Notes under the pieces: generated by a model
What the model was told of the DNA's origin: nothing
Databases searched by the model: none
What the model saw: the letters and a program-made list of their open reading frames with translations, nothing else
DNA from: an uncultured Actinomycetes bacterium
Lineage (GTDB): Bacteria; Actinomycetota; Actinomycetes; Nanopelagicales; Nanopelagicaceae
DNA: 30,070 bases
Direction: 5' to 3'
NCBI GenBank assembly: GCA_903891755.1
Contig: CAITFY010000012.1
Span: 1-30,070, forward strand
Shown here: piece by piece, positions 8,397-17,338 of the stretch
Layout: each line of letters starts with the position of its first letter
How positions within the stretch are numbered: position 1 is the first letter of the stretch
Translations under genes and position numbers: made by a program

Positions 8397-10845
8397 GGCT
8401 TATGACGTCCAAGGAATCCAAGAGAAGTGGCTCCCGGTCTGGGATCAGATAGAACCATTTAAATCTGGTCGCCCAGATGACCCACGCCCTAAGAAGTATG
8501 TCCTGGATATGTTCCCTTACCCATCAGGGGATCTTCATATGGGCCATGCCGAGGCCTATGCCTTGGGAGACGTGATCTCCCGCTACTGGATTCAAAAGGG
8601 ATTTAACGTCATGCACCCAATCGGGTGGGACTCATTTGGACTTCCAGCGGAGAATGCTGCTATCAAGCGCGGCACTGATCCTCGCGCCTGGACCTATGAG
8701 AACATCGAAGTTCAGAAGTCTTCTATGCGTCGTTACGCATGTTCCTTCGACTGGGACCGCGTACTTCACACATCTGATCCTGAGTACTACAAGTGGAACC
8801 AGTGGCTCTTCCTTGAGATGTATAAAAAGGGTCTTGCCTATCGCAAGGATTCTGCAGTCAACTGGTGTCCCAAAGATCAGACGGTGCTCGCTAACGAGCA
8901 AGTAGTCGCTGGGCTGTGCGAGCGTTGCGATACACCCGTCACTAAAAAGAAGTTGAACCAGTGGTATTTAAAGATTACTGATTACGCAGATCGTTTGCTC
9001 GATGACATGAAGGACCTTGAAGGCGCTTGGCCAGAGAAGGTGCTGCAGATGCAGCGCAACTGGATTGGCCGCTCACAAGGCGCTGAAGTCATTTTCGAAA
9101 TCGAAGGTCGCGCGGAACCAATCACCATTTACACAACCCGTCCTGACACTTTGTATGGCGCAACTTTTATGGTTGTAGCTGTCGATAGTGCGCTCGCTGC
9201 CGAGCTTTCGGCAGGTGGCGCAGTTGAATCTTCATTTAACGAATATTTAGAGAAGACCAAAGCAGCAAGCGATATCGATCGTCTTGCAACCGACCGCCCT
9301 AAGAGCGGTGTCTTCCTTGAGCGTTACGCAATCAATCCAGTAAACGGGGAGAAGCTTCCTATCTGGGCATCTGATTATGTATTGGCAGATTATGGAACTG
9401 GCGCAATCATGGCCGTCCCTGCCCACGATCAACGTGACTTAGATTTCGCGCGCGCAATGAACTTGCCCGTTCGCGTTGTCCTTGAAACGGGAGAAGAAGA
9501 TCCTTCGGCGACTGGCATAGCAACCGCAGGGGATGGAAAGTTAATTAACTCTGGTTCACTCAACGGTCTTGCTAAAGATGATGCGATCGCAAAGATTATT
9601 GAAGAGCTTGCCGCTAAGAACCTAGGTAAGTCTGCGAAGAATTATCGTTTACGGGATTGGTTGATCTCCCGTCAACGTTTCTGGGGAACACCTATTCCAA
9701 TCATTCACTGCCCAAACTGTGGTGAAGTTCCAGTTCCTGAAAACCAACTCCCTGTGGAGTTGCCTGATGCTGCTGGATTGGATTTGAAGCCGAAGGGTTC
9801 ATCTCCACTTGGAGCAGCAGAAGATTGGGTCAACGTTCCGTGTCCTAACTGCGGAATCGATGCCAAGCGCGATGCCGACACCATGGATACCTTCTTTGAC
9901 TCCAGCTGGTACTTCTTGCGCTACACCAGCGTGCAATTTGATGATCGCGCTTTCGATCGCGAGGCAGTCAAGACCTGGTTGCCCGTTGATCAATATGTCG
10001 GCGGCGTAACCCACGCAATCTTGCACCTGCTCTACTCACGCTTCTTCACCAAGGTCTTGCATGACCTCGGACATCTTGATTTTGAAGAGCCATTTACTCG
10101 TTTGCTAAACCAAGGCATGGTGCAGATGGATGGATCTGCGATGTCTAAGTCGCGCGGAAATCTCGTGCGCCTATCTGATGAGCTCGCTACTCACGGTGTC
10201 GATGCGATTCGGCTCTCGATGGTCTTCGCTGGTCCTCCAGAAGATGACATCGACTGGGCAGATGTTTCACCGAGTGGTTCTTTCAAGTTCTTGAACCGTG
10301 CGTGGCGCGTCTCTGGTGATGTCACCAGTGAGCCCGGTGTTGATTTCACACAGGGTGATCTCGCACTTCGCAAGGTAACTGCCAAGAGCTTGTTCGATAT
10401 CTCATTTGCGGTGGAATCTTTCCGATTCAACGTTGCGGTTGCCCGCGTCATGGAACTCGTTAACGCGACTCGCAAGGCGATTGATTCTGGTTGCGGGGGA
10501 GCAGACCCTGCTGTGCGTGAAGCTGCAGAGGCGATTGCGATTTCACTTTCACTGGTTGCTCCATATACAGCCGAAGATATGTGGGAGCGCTTGGGTCACA
10601 AGCCTGCAGTTGCACTTGCTGGATGGCCAACGATTGATGAATCGCTGCTGAAGGCAGATAACGTCACCGTTGTCTTGCAGATCAGCGGCAAGATTAAGGA
10701 GCGCATCGAGGTTTCTCCAGATATTTCGCAGAGCGATCTAGAAGCACTTGCGCTTAATAATGATGTCATCAAGGCAGAGATTGCCGGAGCCACAATCAAG
10801 AAGATCATCACCGTGGCACCAAAGCTCGTCAACATCGTTATTTAA
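8380..10845 (+). CDS. leuS: Leucyl-tRNA synthetase
   Basis: Class I synthetase of 821 aa that charges tRNA-Leu. The HIGH motif appears as HMGH at residues 53-56, after PYPSGDL. The CP1 editing domain carries TTRPDTLYGATF near residue 255. A CPNCGEVPV/CPNCGID zinc-type insertion precedes the KMSKS motif, which is AMSKS at 587-591. The C-terminal anticodon-binding and small terminal domains are intact. ATG 8380 lies inside the upstream SDR gene; ATG 8389 (MHEAYDVQ) is an equally good start. There is no T-box or other leader, as expected from the gene overlap. Confidence 0.97.
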   Translation: MRLMHEAYDVQGIQEKWLPVWDQIEPFKSGRPDDPRPKKYVLDMFPYPSGDLHMGHAEAYALGDVISRYWIQKGFNVMHPIGWDSFGLPAENAAIKRGTDPRAWTYENIEVQKSSMRRYACSFDWDRVLHTSDPEYYKWNQWLFLEMYKKGLAYRKDSAVNWCPKDQTVLANEQVVAGLCERCDTPVTKKKLNQWYLKITDYADRLLDDMKDLEGAWPEKVLQMQRNWIGRSQGAEVIFEIEGRAEPITIYTTRPDTLYGATFMVVAVDSALAAELSAGGAVESSFNEYLEKTKAASDIDRLATDRPKSGVFLERYAINPVNGEKLPIWASDYVLADYGTGAIMAVPAHDQRDLDFARAMNLPVRVVLETGEEDPSATGIATAGDGKLINSGSLNGLAKDDAIAKIIEELAAKNLGKSAKNYRLRDWLISRQRFWGTPIPIIHCPNCGEVPVPENQLPVELPDAAGLDLKPKGSSPLGAAEDWVNVPCPNCGIDAKRDADTMDTFFDSSWYFLRYTSVQFDDRAFDREAVKTWLPVDQYVGGVTHAILHLLYSRFFTKVLHDLGHLDFEEPFTRLLNQGMVQMDGSAMSKSRGNLVRLSDELATHGVDAIRLSMVFAGPPEDDIDWADVSPSGSFKFLNRAWRVSGDVTSEPGVDFTQGDLALRKVTAKSLFDISFAVESFRFNVAVARVMELVNATRKAIDSGCGGADPAVREAAEAIAISLSLVAPYTAEDMWERLGHKPAVALAGWPTIDESLLKADNVTVVLQISGKIKERIEVSPDISQSDLEALALNNDVIKAEIAGATIKKIITVAPKLVNIVI

Positions 10846-10870
10846 TCCACAAGGCTCAAACTATTTCGTG

Positions 10871-10906
10871 ACGTGGCGCAAGGCGATACATAGCCTTGCG
10901 CCATGT
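10871..10906 (+). promoter_or_regulatory. Long hairpin enclosing the comEA start codon
   Basis: Left arm ACGTGGCGCAAGGC (10871-10884), loop GATACATA (10885-10892), right arm GCCTTGCGCCATGT (10893-10906). All 14 positions pair in RNA, with one G-U wobble; the inner 11 pairs are perfect and GC-rich. The right arm contains the comEA ATG at 10903-10905 and all the space where a ribosome binding site would lie. It could repress comEA translation, or act as a weak leuS terminator running into TTTGAATTT. Confidence 0.7.
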
Positions 10907-11520
10907 TTGAATTTCCAGAGATAAGTCAGATTCAACGCAGAGCCATTTACTTAGTGTTGGGGATGGCGCTGGCAGTCGGCGCAATCTTCTTTTCACTCGC
11001 CCACACCAACGCCGCAAGCATTAACTTGCCCGGTACTGCAGCAACTCCGAGTTATTCGCCAATCCCTATTCCCGTCGAGATACCAACTTTGATTGTGGTC
11101 GATGTTGCAGGCAAAGTTTTGCACCCTGGTGTCTACAAACTGAAGACTGGATCGCGGGCAATCGATGCGATTAAAGCAGCGGGAAAGCAACTTCGCGGAG
11201 TCTCCTTAACCGATATCAACTTGGCACAGGTTTTGGTTGATGGACAGCAAATAATCGTGGGGGCGCCTCCCGTCGTGACTTCTGCGAAATCAAAGAGCGG
11301 GGGCGCTAGCAAGGGAAAAATTACTAAGGGAACCATCAGCATCAACTCGGCAACGGTGGCGCAGTTTGAGCAACTCCCGGGAGTCGGGGCGGTGATGGCC
11401 GCGCGCATCTTTGCCTATCGAACTGCGCATGGCCCCTTTGCAACGATAGATGATCTGACAAAGGTGAGCGGAATGGGCAAGAGCAAATTCGCCAACCTCA
11501 AAAGCTTCGTGCGGATCTAA
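10903..11520 (+). CDS. comEA: DNA-uptake protein ComEA
   Basis: Membrane-anchored double-stranded DNA receptor of the competence machinery, 205 aa. One transmembrane segment lies at about residues 14-35. A Pro-rich linker leads to an SLBB domain at about 65-115 (VVDVAGKVLHPGVYKL), then a Ser/Gly/Lys linker. A helix-hairpin-helix pair completes the protein (INSATVAQFEQLPGVGAVMAARI and FATIDDLTKVSGMGKSKF). It ends close to comEC, its pore partner. No Shine-Dalgarno is visible, because the start codon is buried in a 14-bp hairpin. Later in-frame starts (GTG 10954, ATG 10963) would cut into the membrane segment, so 10903 is preferred. Confidence 0.92.
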   Translation: MFEFPEISQIQRRAIYLVLGMALAVGAIFFSLAHTNAASINLPGTAATPSYSPIPIPVEIPTLIVVDVAGKVLHPGVYKLKTGSRAIDAIKAAGKQLRGVSLTDINLAQVLVDGQQIIVGAPPVVTSAKSKSGGASKGKITKGTISINSATVAQFEQLPGVGAVMAARIFAYRTAHGPFATIDDLTKVSGMGKSKFANLKSFVRI

Positions 11521-11570
11521 CTCTCCTTCTCCTTGGTTCATCCATCTGGATTGGGGCTGCAAGCATTGGA

Positions 11571-12944
11571 TTGATCAATCGAATCTGGCTACTTCTCTTC
11601 CTTCCATTCTTTATCTGGCTCATCGGATGGCACCGGGCGACTGCATCAACGTTGATAATTGCCCTGCTTGTCGGAGCGCTACTCATGGCGATTCACATTC
11701 GCTCTCTCGAAACCAGCATTGTCGCCCCACTTCTTGATAAGAAGATTTCGGTTCGGATCATCGCTGCAGTGCGAACTGATCCCAAGTTGGGCGAACCTAA
11801 ACAGATGCCGGGTTATGTAAAACCTGCAACAACTACAGCGCTCATCAGTCTTATCTCTATCGAGATATCTCATCGCATCTATACATCACATGTCCCGCTT
11901 CGCATAACGACGGCGCAACACTTCGATGCGCTTCCAGGTTCTGTCATCGAGTGTTCTGGGATTCTTTACTCAACCGCCGAGAGGCGAGTCGCAGGATTAT
12001 TTGCAGAACACGGCGCAATCTCGTTGATCCATGGTCCTGGGCTAATTGGCCGCATAACAGGTCGCATTCGTAGCGATTTTCGAGAGATCGCAGTGCGCGT
12101 TGGGGGACTAAGTGGCGCGCTTATCCCTGGTTTAGTTTTGGGTGACACCTCACTCGAGTCGCACTCTTTTATTCAATCAATGCAGTTGGCTGGCCTGACT
12201 CACTTGACCGCGGTAAGCGGTGAGAACTTTGCGGTGATCGCCGCATTCATTCTCTGGGCCTTGCAATGGGTGATTCCAAACCTCCGCGCGCGTTTATTCA
12301 TTAGCGCTCTCGTACTTCTCGGATTTATCTTCCTGGTGCGACCATCACCATCGGTACTTCGCGCCACCGTAATGGTCAGCGTTTTACTCCTCGCAAAGTC
12401 GCGCGGTTCTCGCGCCTCACCGCTAGCAGCACTCGGCCTGGCAATCTCGTTCTTAATCTTGCTTGATCCTTTTGAAGCTACCGATCCTGGCTTTGCACTC
12501 TCCGTTGCGGCGACAGCAGGAATCTTGTTGCTCTTCGATCCCGTCTCAAGGTGGTTGCAACAAATCATTCGCTTCAAAGCGATCTCTGATCTACTCGCAA
12601 TCTCGATCTCCGCAAACATCATCTGCACTCCACTTGTAGTTGCGATCTCTGGACAACTCTCGTTGATGTCATTGCCGAGCAATTTCCTCGTCGAACCGGT
12701 GGTCGCCCCAATCACCATCATCGGATTTATTGCTGCGTTGATTTCACCGCTGCTCCCAGGTTTCGCGTACATCCTGGCGCTCACGCAGAAACCTTTGGCG
12801 GCTCTGATCGTCTGGGTGGCAGATACCTTCGCCAAAGTGCCAGTGATTCCACTTGAAAAAGGATTTGGCGGTGGGGCGATCGCGTTATTGGTCTTGGTTT
12901 GTGGGTGGATCGCTTTAAGATGGCGCTCATGGGGATCACGCTGA
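11571..12944 (+). CDS. comEC: ComEC competence channel, membrane part only
   Basis: Polytopic inner-membrane protein that carries single-stranded DNA into the cell. The 457-aa frame has an N-terminal OB-like region (about residues 55-150), then the Competence domain with the signature GLTHLTAVSGENF near residue 210 and many hydrophobic helices. The C-terminal metallo-beta-lactamase domain of long ComEC proteins is absent. The stated TTG start at 11571 is only the first canonical start. The open frame extends back to 11454 and encodes a hydrophobic LTLLLLGSSIWIGAASIG just before it, which looks like the family's first helix. The true start is therefore probably near 11514-11550 with a non-standard codon. 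The 3' end overlaps holA. Confidence 0.88.
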   Translation: MINRIWLLLFLPFFIWLIGWHRATASTLIIALLVGALLMAIHIRSLETSIVAPLLDKKISVRIIAAVRTDPKLGEPKQMPGYVKPATTTALISLISIEISHRIYTSHVPLRITTAQHFDALPGSVIECSGILYSTAERRVAGLFAEHGAISLIHGPGLIGRITGRIRSDFREIAVRVGGLSGALIPGLVLGDTSLESHSFIQSMQLAGLTHLTAVSGENFAVIAAFILWALQWVIPNLRARLFISALVLLGFIFLVRPSPSVLRATVMVSVLLLAKSRGSRASPLAALGLAISFLILLDPFEATDPGFALSVAATAGILLLFDPVSRWLQQIIRFKAISDLLAISISANIICTPLVVAISGQLSLMSLPSNFLVEPVVAPITIIGFIAALISPLLPGFAYILALTQKPLAALIVWVADTFAKVPVIPLEKGFGGGAIALLVLVCGWIALRWRSWGSR

Positions 12945-13873
12945 TTCAAGGGGCTGAAGAGCTACTTGCCGATCGCGCGATCTCGGAGGCAGTTACACAA
13001 AGTAAAGGTGCAACTGCGACCCACTTAAGCGCTGAGACTTTAGAACTTGGTCAGATCACCGACTCGCTCGCCCCATCCCTATTCGGAGATGCGCGCTTGA
13101 TCATCATTAAAGATATTCAAGATTTGGCCGCTGACCTGAGCGATGAGATTGCGACCTACATTGAGAACCCAGATGAGAATGTTCATCTTGTGCTCTGGCA
13201 CAAAGGGGGAGTGAAGGGGAAAGCGCTCCTCGAGAAGATTAAGAAAGCAAAGCCAGCTCTGATTACTGCTGAAGCAATCAAGAAGGAGAGCGATAAAGCT
13301 GATTTTGTTCGCGCAGAATTTTCAAGACTCGGTCGCAAGATCGCACCATCCGCCGTCGTCGCAATTGTTGCGGCGCTCGGTTCAGATATGCGCGAACTCT
13401 CGGGAGTCTGCTCCCAACTAGCCGCTGATGTTACGGCTGGGGCCACAATCACCGAAGAAGATGTCGCAAAGTTCCAGCAAGGCCGAGTTGAGACCACTGG
13501 CTTTGATGTTGCTGACGCTGTCTTAGATGGAAAGACCGATGAAGCCCTGGTCTCACTCCGCCAAGCGCTAGAAACTGGGGTAGACCCAGTCATGATCGTC
13601 TCAGCCCTCGCGGGCTCAGTCCGAGCTTTGGCCAAGGTCTCTGGTGCCAATCGCGGCACTAAATCCTTCGAGTTAGCCGGCCAACTTGGGCTTTCTCCGT
13701 GGCAGATCGATAAGGCTAGGCGCCAACTTCAGGGATGGACCCCCTCGACCCTCTCAGCCGCAGTTATCACCTTGGCTCAGGCTGATGCTGATATCAAAGG
13801 AGCCTCCTCAGATCCGATTTACGCTCTGGAGCGCTCCATCATCGCCATTTCTGGTTCAAAAGCGCGCCACTAG
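12920..13873 (+). CDS. holA: DNA polymerase III delta subunit
   Basis: Clamp-loader delta subunit, which opens the beta clamp. The product is about 317 aa. The N-terminus GITLIQGAEELLADRAI is typical of HolA, followed by the LFGDARLIIIKDI segment, the helical ADFVRAEFSRLGRKI region, the GSDMRELSGVCSQL lid, and the C-terminal collar domain ending in ALERSIIAIS. The frame opens at TTG 12899, but ATG 12920 or 12929 better fit the family start; I use 12920. The start lies inside comEC, an order (comEA-comEC-holA) that is widespread in bacteria. Confidence 0.93.
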   Translation: MALMGITLIQGAEELLADRAISEAVTQSKGATATHLSAETLELGQITDSLAPSLFGDARLIIIKDIQDLAADLSDEIATYIENPDENVHLVLWHKGGVKGKALLEKIKKAKPALITAEAIKKESDKADFVRAEFSRLGRKIAPSAVVAIVAALGSDMRELSGVCSQLAADVTAGATITEEDVAKFQQGRVETTGFDVADAVLDGKTDEALVSLRQALETGVDPVMIVSALAGSVRALAKVSGANRGTKSFELAGQLGLSPWQIDKARRQLQGWTPSTLSAAVITLAQADADIKGASSDPIYALERSIIAISGSKARH

Positions 13874-13998
13874 TGCTTACTCCTGCTCGGATCTCTCCAT
13901 TTGAGCCTAGAGCGCGCTGGCTGGTAGCCTTCACCCCTGCTAGTCGCCACCGTGGCTGGCCTAAATAAGATTTATTAAAGAAGAAAGCAGTCAAATAA

Positions 13999-14268
13999 GT
14001 GGCAAACATTAAGTCTCAGATTAAGCGCATCAAGACCAATGAGAAGTCTCAGGCTCGTAACAAGTCTGTCCGCTCATCGATCAAGACTGCCATCCGTCGT
14101 TTCAAGGATGCTGCTGCTACCGGAGATGTTGCTACAACTGCTGCAGAACTTCGCGCCGCTTCAAAGGCACTCGACGTAGCAGTTTCAAAGGGCGTAATTC
14201 ACGCCAATGCTGCAGCTAACAAGAAGTCTGCAATGGCAAAAGCTGCCAACAAGACTTCAGCTAAATAA
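13999..14268 (+). CDS. rpsT: 30S ribosomal protein S20
   Basis: Small basic protein of 89 aa that binds 16S rRNA and helps early 30S assembly. The N-terminus ANIKSQIKRIKTNEK and the internal RNKSVRSSIKTAIRRF are characteristic, and the C-terminus is Ala/Lys-rich. It starts with GTG at 13999, preceded by GAAGAAAG about 10 bases upstream. The 125-base gap after holA should hold its promoter; TAAGAT at 13967-13972 is a possible -10, but no matching -35 is clear. It reads in the same direction as holA and lepA. Confidence 0.97.
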   Translation: MANIKSQIKRIKTNEKSQARNKSVRSSIKTAIRRFKDAAATGDVATTAAELRAASKALDVAVSKGVIHANAAANKKSAMAKAANKTSAK

Positions 14269-14300
14269 CTTTTACACCTCTCAGCGGTAACGGCTAAGCC

Positions 14301-16181
14301 ATGCCAGCGATACCACTAGCAAAAGCGCCACAACCTTCGCAGACTAACCCTGCGCAGATTCGTAACTTTTGCATCATCGCCCACATCGATCACGGTAAAT
14401 CAACACTTGCCGATCGCATGCTCGGAATTACCGAAGTTGTCGAGCAACGCAATATGCGCGCGCAATATCTCGATCGCATGGATATTGAACGTGAGCGCGG
14501 AATCACCATTAAATCCCAGGCGGTTCGTCTGCCATGGCGCTCTGGTTTAGATAACCAGGAATATATCCTCAACATGATCGATACACCTGGTCACGTTGAC
14601 TTTACCTACGAAGTTTCGCGCTCGCTCGCTGCTTGTGAAGGCGCAGTGCTACTCGTGGATTGCGCACAAGGAATCGAAGCGCAGACCCTCGCTAACTTGT
14701 ACTTAGCGATGGAGAACAACCTCACCATCATTCCTGTGCTTAACAAGATTGATCTACCTGCTGCGCAACCAGAGAAGTTCGCAGAGGAGCTCGCAAAGCT
14801 CATTGGCTGTCAGCCAGAAGATTGTTTGCGCGTCTCGGGTAAGACCGGCGCCGGCGTTACAGAATTGCTCGATCAGATTGTTCTTCAGATCCCTGCTCCA
14901 GTTGGGGATGCAGATGCTGCTACTCGCGCACTTATCTTTGACTCGGTCTATGACACCTATCGTGGCGTAGTCACCTACGTTCGCGTAATTGATGGACATC
15001 TCTCTACTCGCGATCAGATCCAAATGTTCTCAACTGGTGTACGCCACGAGATGTTGGAAGTTGGCGTTATCTCACCAGAGCCTGTTGTCTCCAAGGGACT
15101 CGGCGTTGGCGAAGTAGGTTATGTAATCACTGGCGTAAAAGATGTTCGTCAATCTCGTGTTGGTGACACCATCACCACATACAACAACCCAGCAAAGGTT
15201 GCTCTAGCTGGATATAAAGATCCACGCCCGATGGTCTTCTCAGGTCTCTTCCCAATCGATGGCGCAGATTTCCCATTGCTTCGTGAAGCTCTTGATAAAT
15301 TACAACTCAACGATGCAGCGCTTGTCTATGAACCAGAAAGTTCTGCAGCACTCGGCTTTGGTTTCCGTTGTGGCTTCCTCGGCCTGCTTCACATGGAGAT
15401 TGTCCGTGAGCGTCTTGAGCGCGAATCAAATCTCACACTTATCTCAACCGCACCGAACGTGGTGTACACAGTCACAACCGGTGATAACAAGTTACTTACA
15501 GTTACCAACCCATCAGAATATCCAGATGGCAAGATCGAGAAGGTTGAAGAGCCAATCGTTCGCGCAACCGTGCTTGCGCCATCAGAGTTCATCGGAACAA
15601 TCATGGAGCTCTGCCAAGAGCGCCGTGGAATCCTACTCGGCATGGACTATCTCTCTGAAGATCGCGTAGAGATTCGCTACACCTTGCCACTGGCTGAAAT
15701 TGTCTTTGACTTCTTCGACCAACTCAAGAGCCGCACACGTGGCTATGCATCACTTGATTACGAACCAATCGGTGAAGCTGAGGGTGATCTCGTAAAGGTC
15801 GATATCTTGTTACAAGGCGAGAAGGTTGATGCATTTAGCGCCATCGTTCACAAAGATAAGGCGTATGCCTACGGCACCATGATGACTGGCAAGTTGCGCG
15901 AGCTCATCCCAAGGCAACAATTCGAAATTCCTATTCAGGCTGCCATCGGCGGTCGCATCATCGCTCGCGAAAGTATTCGCGCAATCCGTAAAGATGTTCT
16001 TGCCAAGTGTTACGGCGGAGATATCTCTCGTAAGCGCAAACTGCTCGAGAAGCAGAAAGAGGGTAAGAAGCGCATGAAGATGGTGGGCCGCGTTGAGGTT
16101 CCACAGGAAGCATTCGTCGCTGCTCTCACCACCGATGCTGATATTGATAAGGCAAAGGCAAAAGCTAAAGAGCGCGAATGA
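14301..16181 (+). CDS. lepA: Elongation factor 4 (LepA)
   Basis: Ribosome-associated GTPase of 626 aa. The G1 motif AHIDHGKST is at residues 27-35, G3 DTPGH at 94-98 and G4 NKID at 148-151. EF-G-like domains follow, with the LepA-specific C-terminal domain (GYASLDYEPIGEAEGDLVKVDIL; AYAYGTMMTGKLRELIPRQQFEIP, both shortened when quoted elsewhere). The last basic stretch, KCYGGDISRKRKLLEKQKEG, is a LepA hallmark. The N-terminal extension of about 20 residues before the G domain is usual in Actinobacteria. It overlaps hemW by four bases (ATGA), so the two are translationally coupled. Confidence 0.97.
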   Translation: MPAIPLAKAPQPSQTNPAQIRNFCIIAHIDHGKSTLADRMLGITEVVEQRNMRAQYLDRMDIERERGITIKSQAVRLPWRSGLDNQEYILNMIDTPGHVDFTYEVSRSLAACEGAVLLVDCAQGIEAQTLANLYLAMENNLTIIPVLNKIDLPAAQPEKFAEELAKLIGCQPEDCLRVSGKTGAGVTELLDQIVLQIPAPVGDADAATRALIFDSVYDTYRGVVTYVRVIDGHLSTRDQIQMFSTGVRHEMLEVGVISPEPVVSKGLGVGEVGYVITGVKDVRQSRVGDTITTYNNPAKVALAGYKDPRPMVFSGLFPIDGADFPLLREALDKLQLNDAALVYEPESSAALGFGFRCGFLGLLHMEIVRERLERESNLTLISTAPNVVYTVTTGDNKLLTVTNPSEYPDGKIEKVEEPIVRATVLAPSEFIGTIMELCQERRGILLGMDYLSEDRVEIRYTLPLAEIVFDFFDQLKSRTRGYASLDYEPIGEAEGDLVKVDILLQGEKVDAFSAIVHKDKAYAYGTMMTGKLRELIPRQQFEIPIQAAIGGRIIARESIRAIRKDVLAKCYGGDISRKRKLLEKQKEGKKRMKMVGRVEVPQEAFVAALTTDADIDKAKAKAKERE

Positions 16182-17323
16182 ATAACCTCGCCTTCTATGT
16201 ACATATCCCGTACTGCGTAAGGCGTTGTGGTTATTGCGATTTCAACACTTACACTCCCGCAGAACTCTCAATCAGTAACGATCTCACCGAGACTTCACGT
16301 TCCTACATTGATCTCCTCATCAAGGAGTTGGAATTCGCGCACCAGACAACTGGTTCTGCAATAGTTCCAACCATCTTCTTTGGCGGAGGAACGCCAACTC
16401 TCATGGAGAGCACTGATCTTGGACGAGTCATCAGCACAATCTCGAGCCATTACGAATTAGCCCCAAATGCAGAGATCACCACTGAAGCGAATCCCGATAC
16501 CGTAACCAAAGAGAAGCTCGCATCACTGCGCGAGGCCGGATTTAATCGAATCTCCTTTGGAATGCAATCCGCGGTTCCTCATGTCCTGAAATCTCTCGAC
16601 CGCACTCATAATCCCGAGAATGTTCTTAAAGCAACGACCTGGGCACGTGAAGTTGGATTTAATGAAGTAAGCGTTGATTTAATTTACGGAACAGCGGGGG
16701 AGTCACTCACCGATTGGGAGCTAACAATCGATACCGCGCTCTCACTACCGATTTCACACATTTCCGCTTACGCGTTGATCGTGGAGAGCGGAACAAAACT
16801 CGGCGCACAAGTAAAGCGCGGTGAAGTCACAATGCCCGATGATGATGAGACAGCTGATAAGTATCTGCTCGCTGATGAGAAATTCATTAAGGCTGGTTTT
16901 GATTGGTATGAACTGAGTAATTGGTCGAAAAAAGGTTCGGAATGCCGACACAATCTTGCCTACTGGAATGGCGATAACTGGTGGGGGCTTGGAGCAGGAG
17001 CGCACTCGCACGTTGATGGGCGCCGCTTCTGGAATGTGAAGCACCCTGCCGCTTACACGCAGAAGGTGATCGAATCTGGAAATCCCATGCACGACCAAGA
17101 GATATTGACCTCAGATGAGGCGCGAAGCGAAGAGATCATGCTGCAAATTCGCCTCGCAACTGGCTTATCCAGAAGCGCGCTCTCTGAGAGCGAAGCGAAA
17201 TCGCTGCCTATCTTTCTCGCTGAGGGCTATCTATTGCCCACTGCCTGGGAGAACGGACAGGTTGTCTTAAGCCAAACTGGACGACTCATGGCAGATCGAA
17301 TCGTGCGCGAAATCCTCGTGTAG
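16178..17323 (+). CDS. hemW: HemW, radical SAM heme chaperone (formerly HemN-like)
   Basis: Radical SAM protein of 381 aa that binds heme and delivers it to respiratory enzymes. The 4Fe-4S cluster cysteines are C13, C17 and C20 in PYCVRRCGYC, and FGGGTPTL follows near residue 70. The HemW-type heme-binding motif HNxxYW is present as H258-N-L-A-Y-W263, which separates it from true coproporphyrinogen dehydrogenase HemN. The start codon overlaps the lepA stop. lepA-hemW-hrcA-dnaJ is a conserved actinobacterial and firmicute arrangement. Confidence 0.94.
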   Translation: MNNLAFYVHIPYCVRRCGYCDFNTYTPAELSISNDLTETSRSYIDLLIKELEFAHQTTGSAIVPTIFFGGGTPTLMESTDLGRVISTISSHYELAPNAEITTEANPDTVTKEKLASLREAGFNRISFGMQSAVPHVLKSLDRTHNPENVLKATTWAREVGFNEVSVDLIYGTAGESLTDWELTIDTALSLPISHISAYALIVESGTKLGAQVKRGEVTMPDDDETADKYLLADEKFIKAGFDWYELSNWSKKGSECRHNLAYWNGDNWWGLGAGAHSHVDGRRFWNVKHPAAYTQKVIESGNPMHDQEILTSDEARSEEIMLQIRLATGLSRSALSESEAKSLPIFLAEGYLLPTAWENGQVVLSQTGRLMADRIVREILV

Positions 17324-17338
17324 TAGATTTAGAAAATC

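Noticed and set aside
12200..12949. A 249-codon open frame on the minus strand opposite comEC
   Set aside because: Its translation is rich in Ser, Thr, Ala and Arg with no domain, and it mirrors the codon pattern of comEC, whose competence motif is clear.
13183..13659. A 158-codon minus-strand frame inside holA
   Set aside because: Low-complexity Ser/Ala-rich product and complete overlap with conserved holA.
17324..17338. CIRCE operator upstream of hrcA
   Set aside because: Looked for the TTAGCACTC/GAGTGCTAA palindrome before hrcA and across the window; not found.
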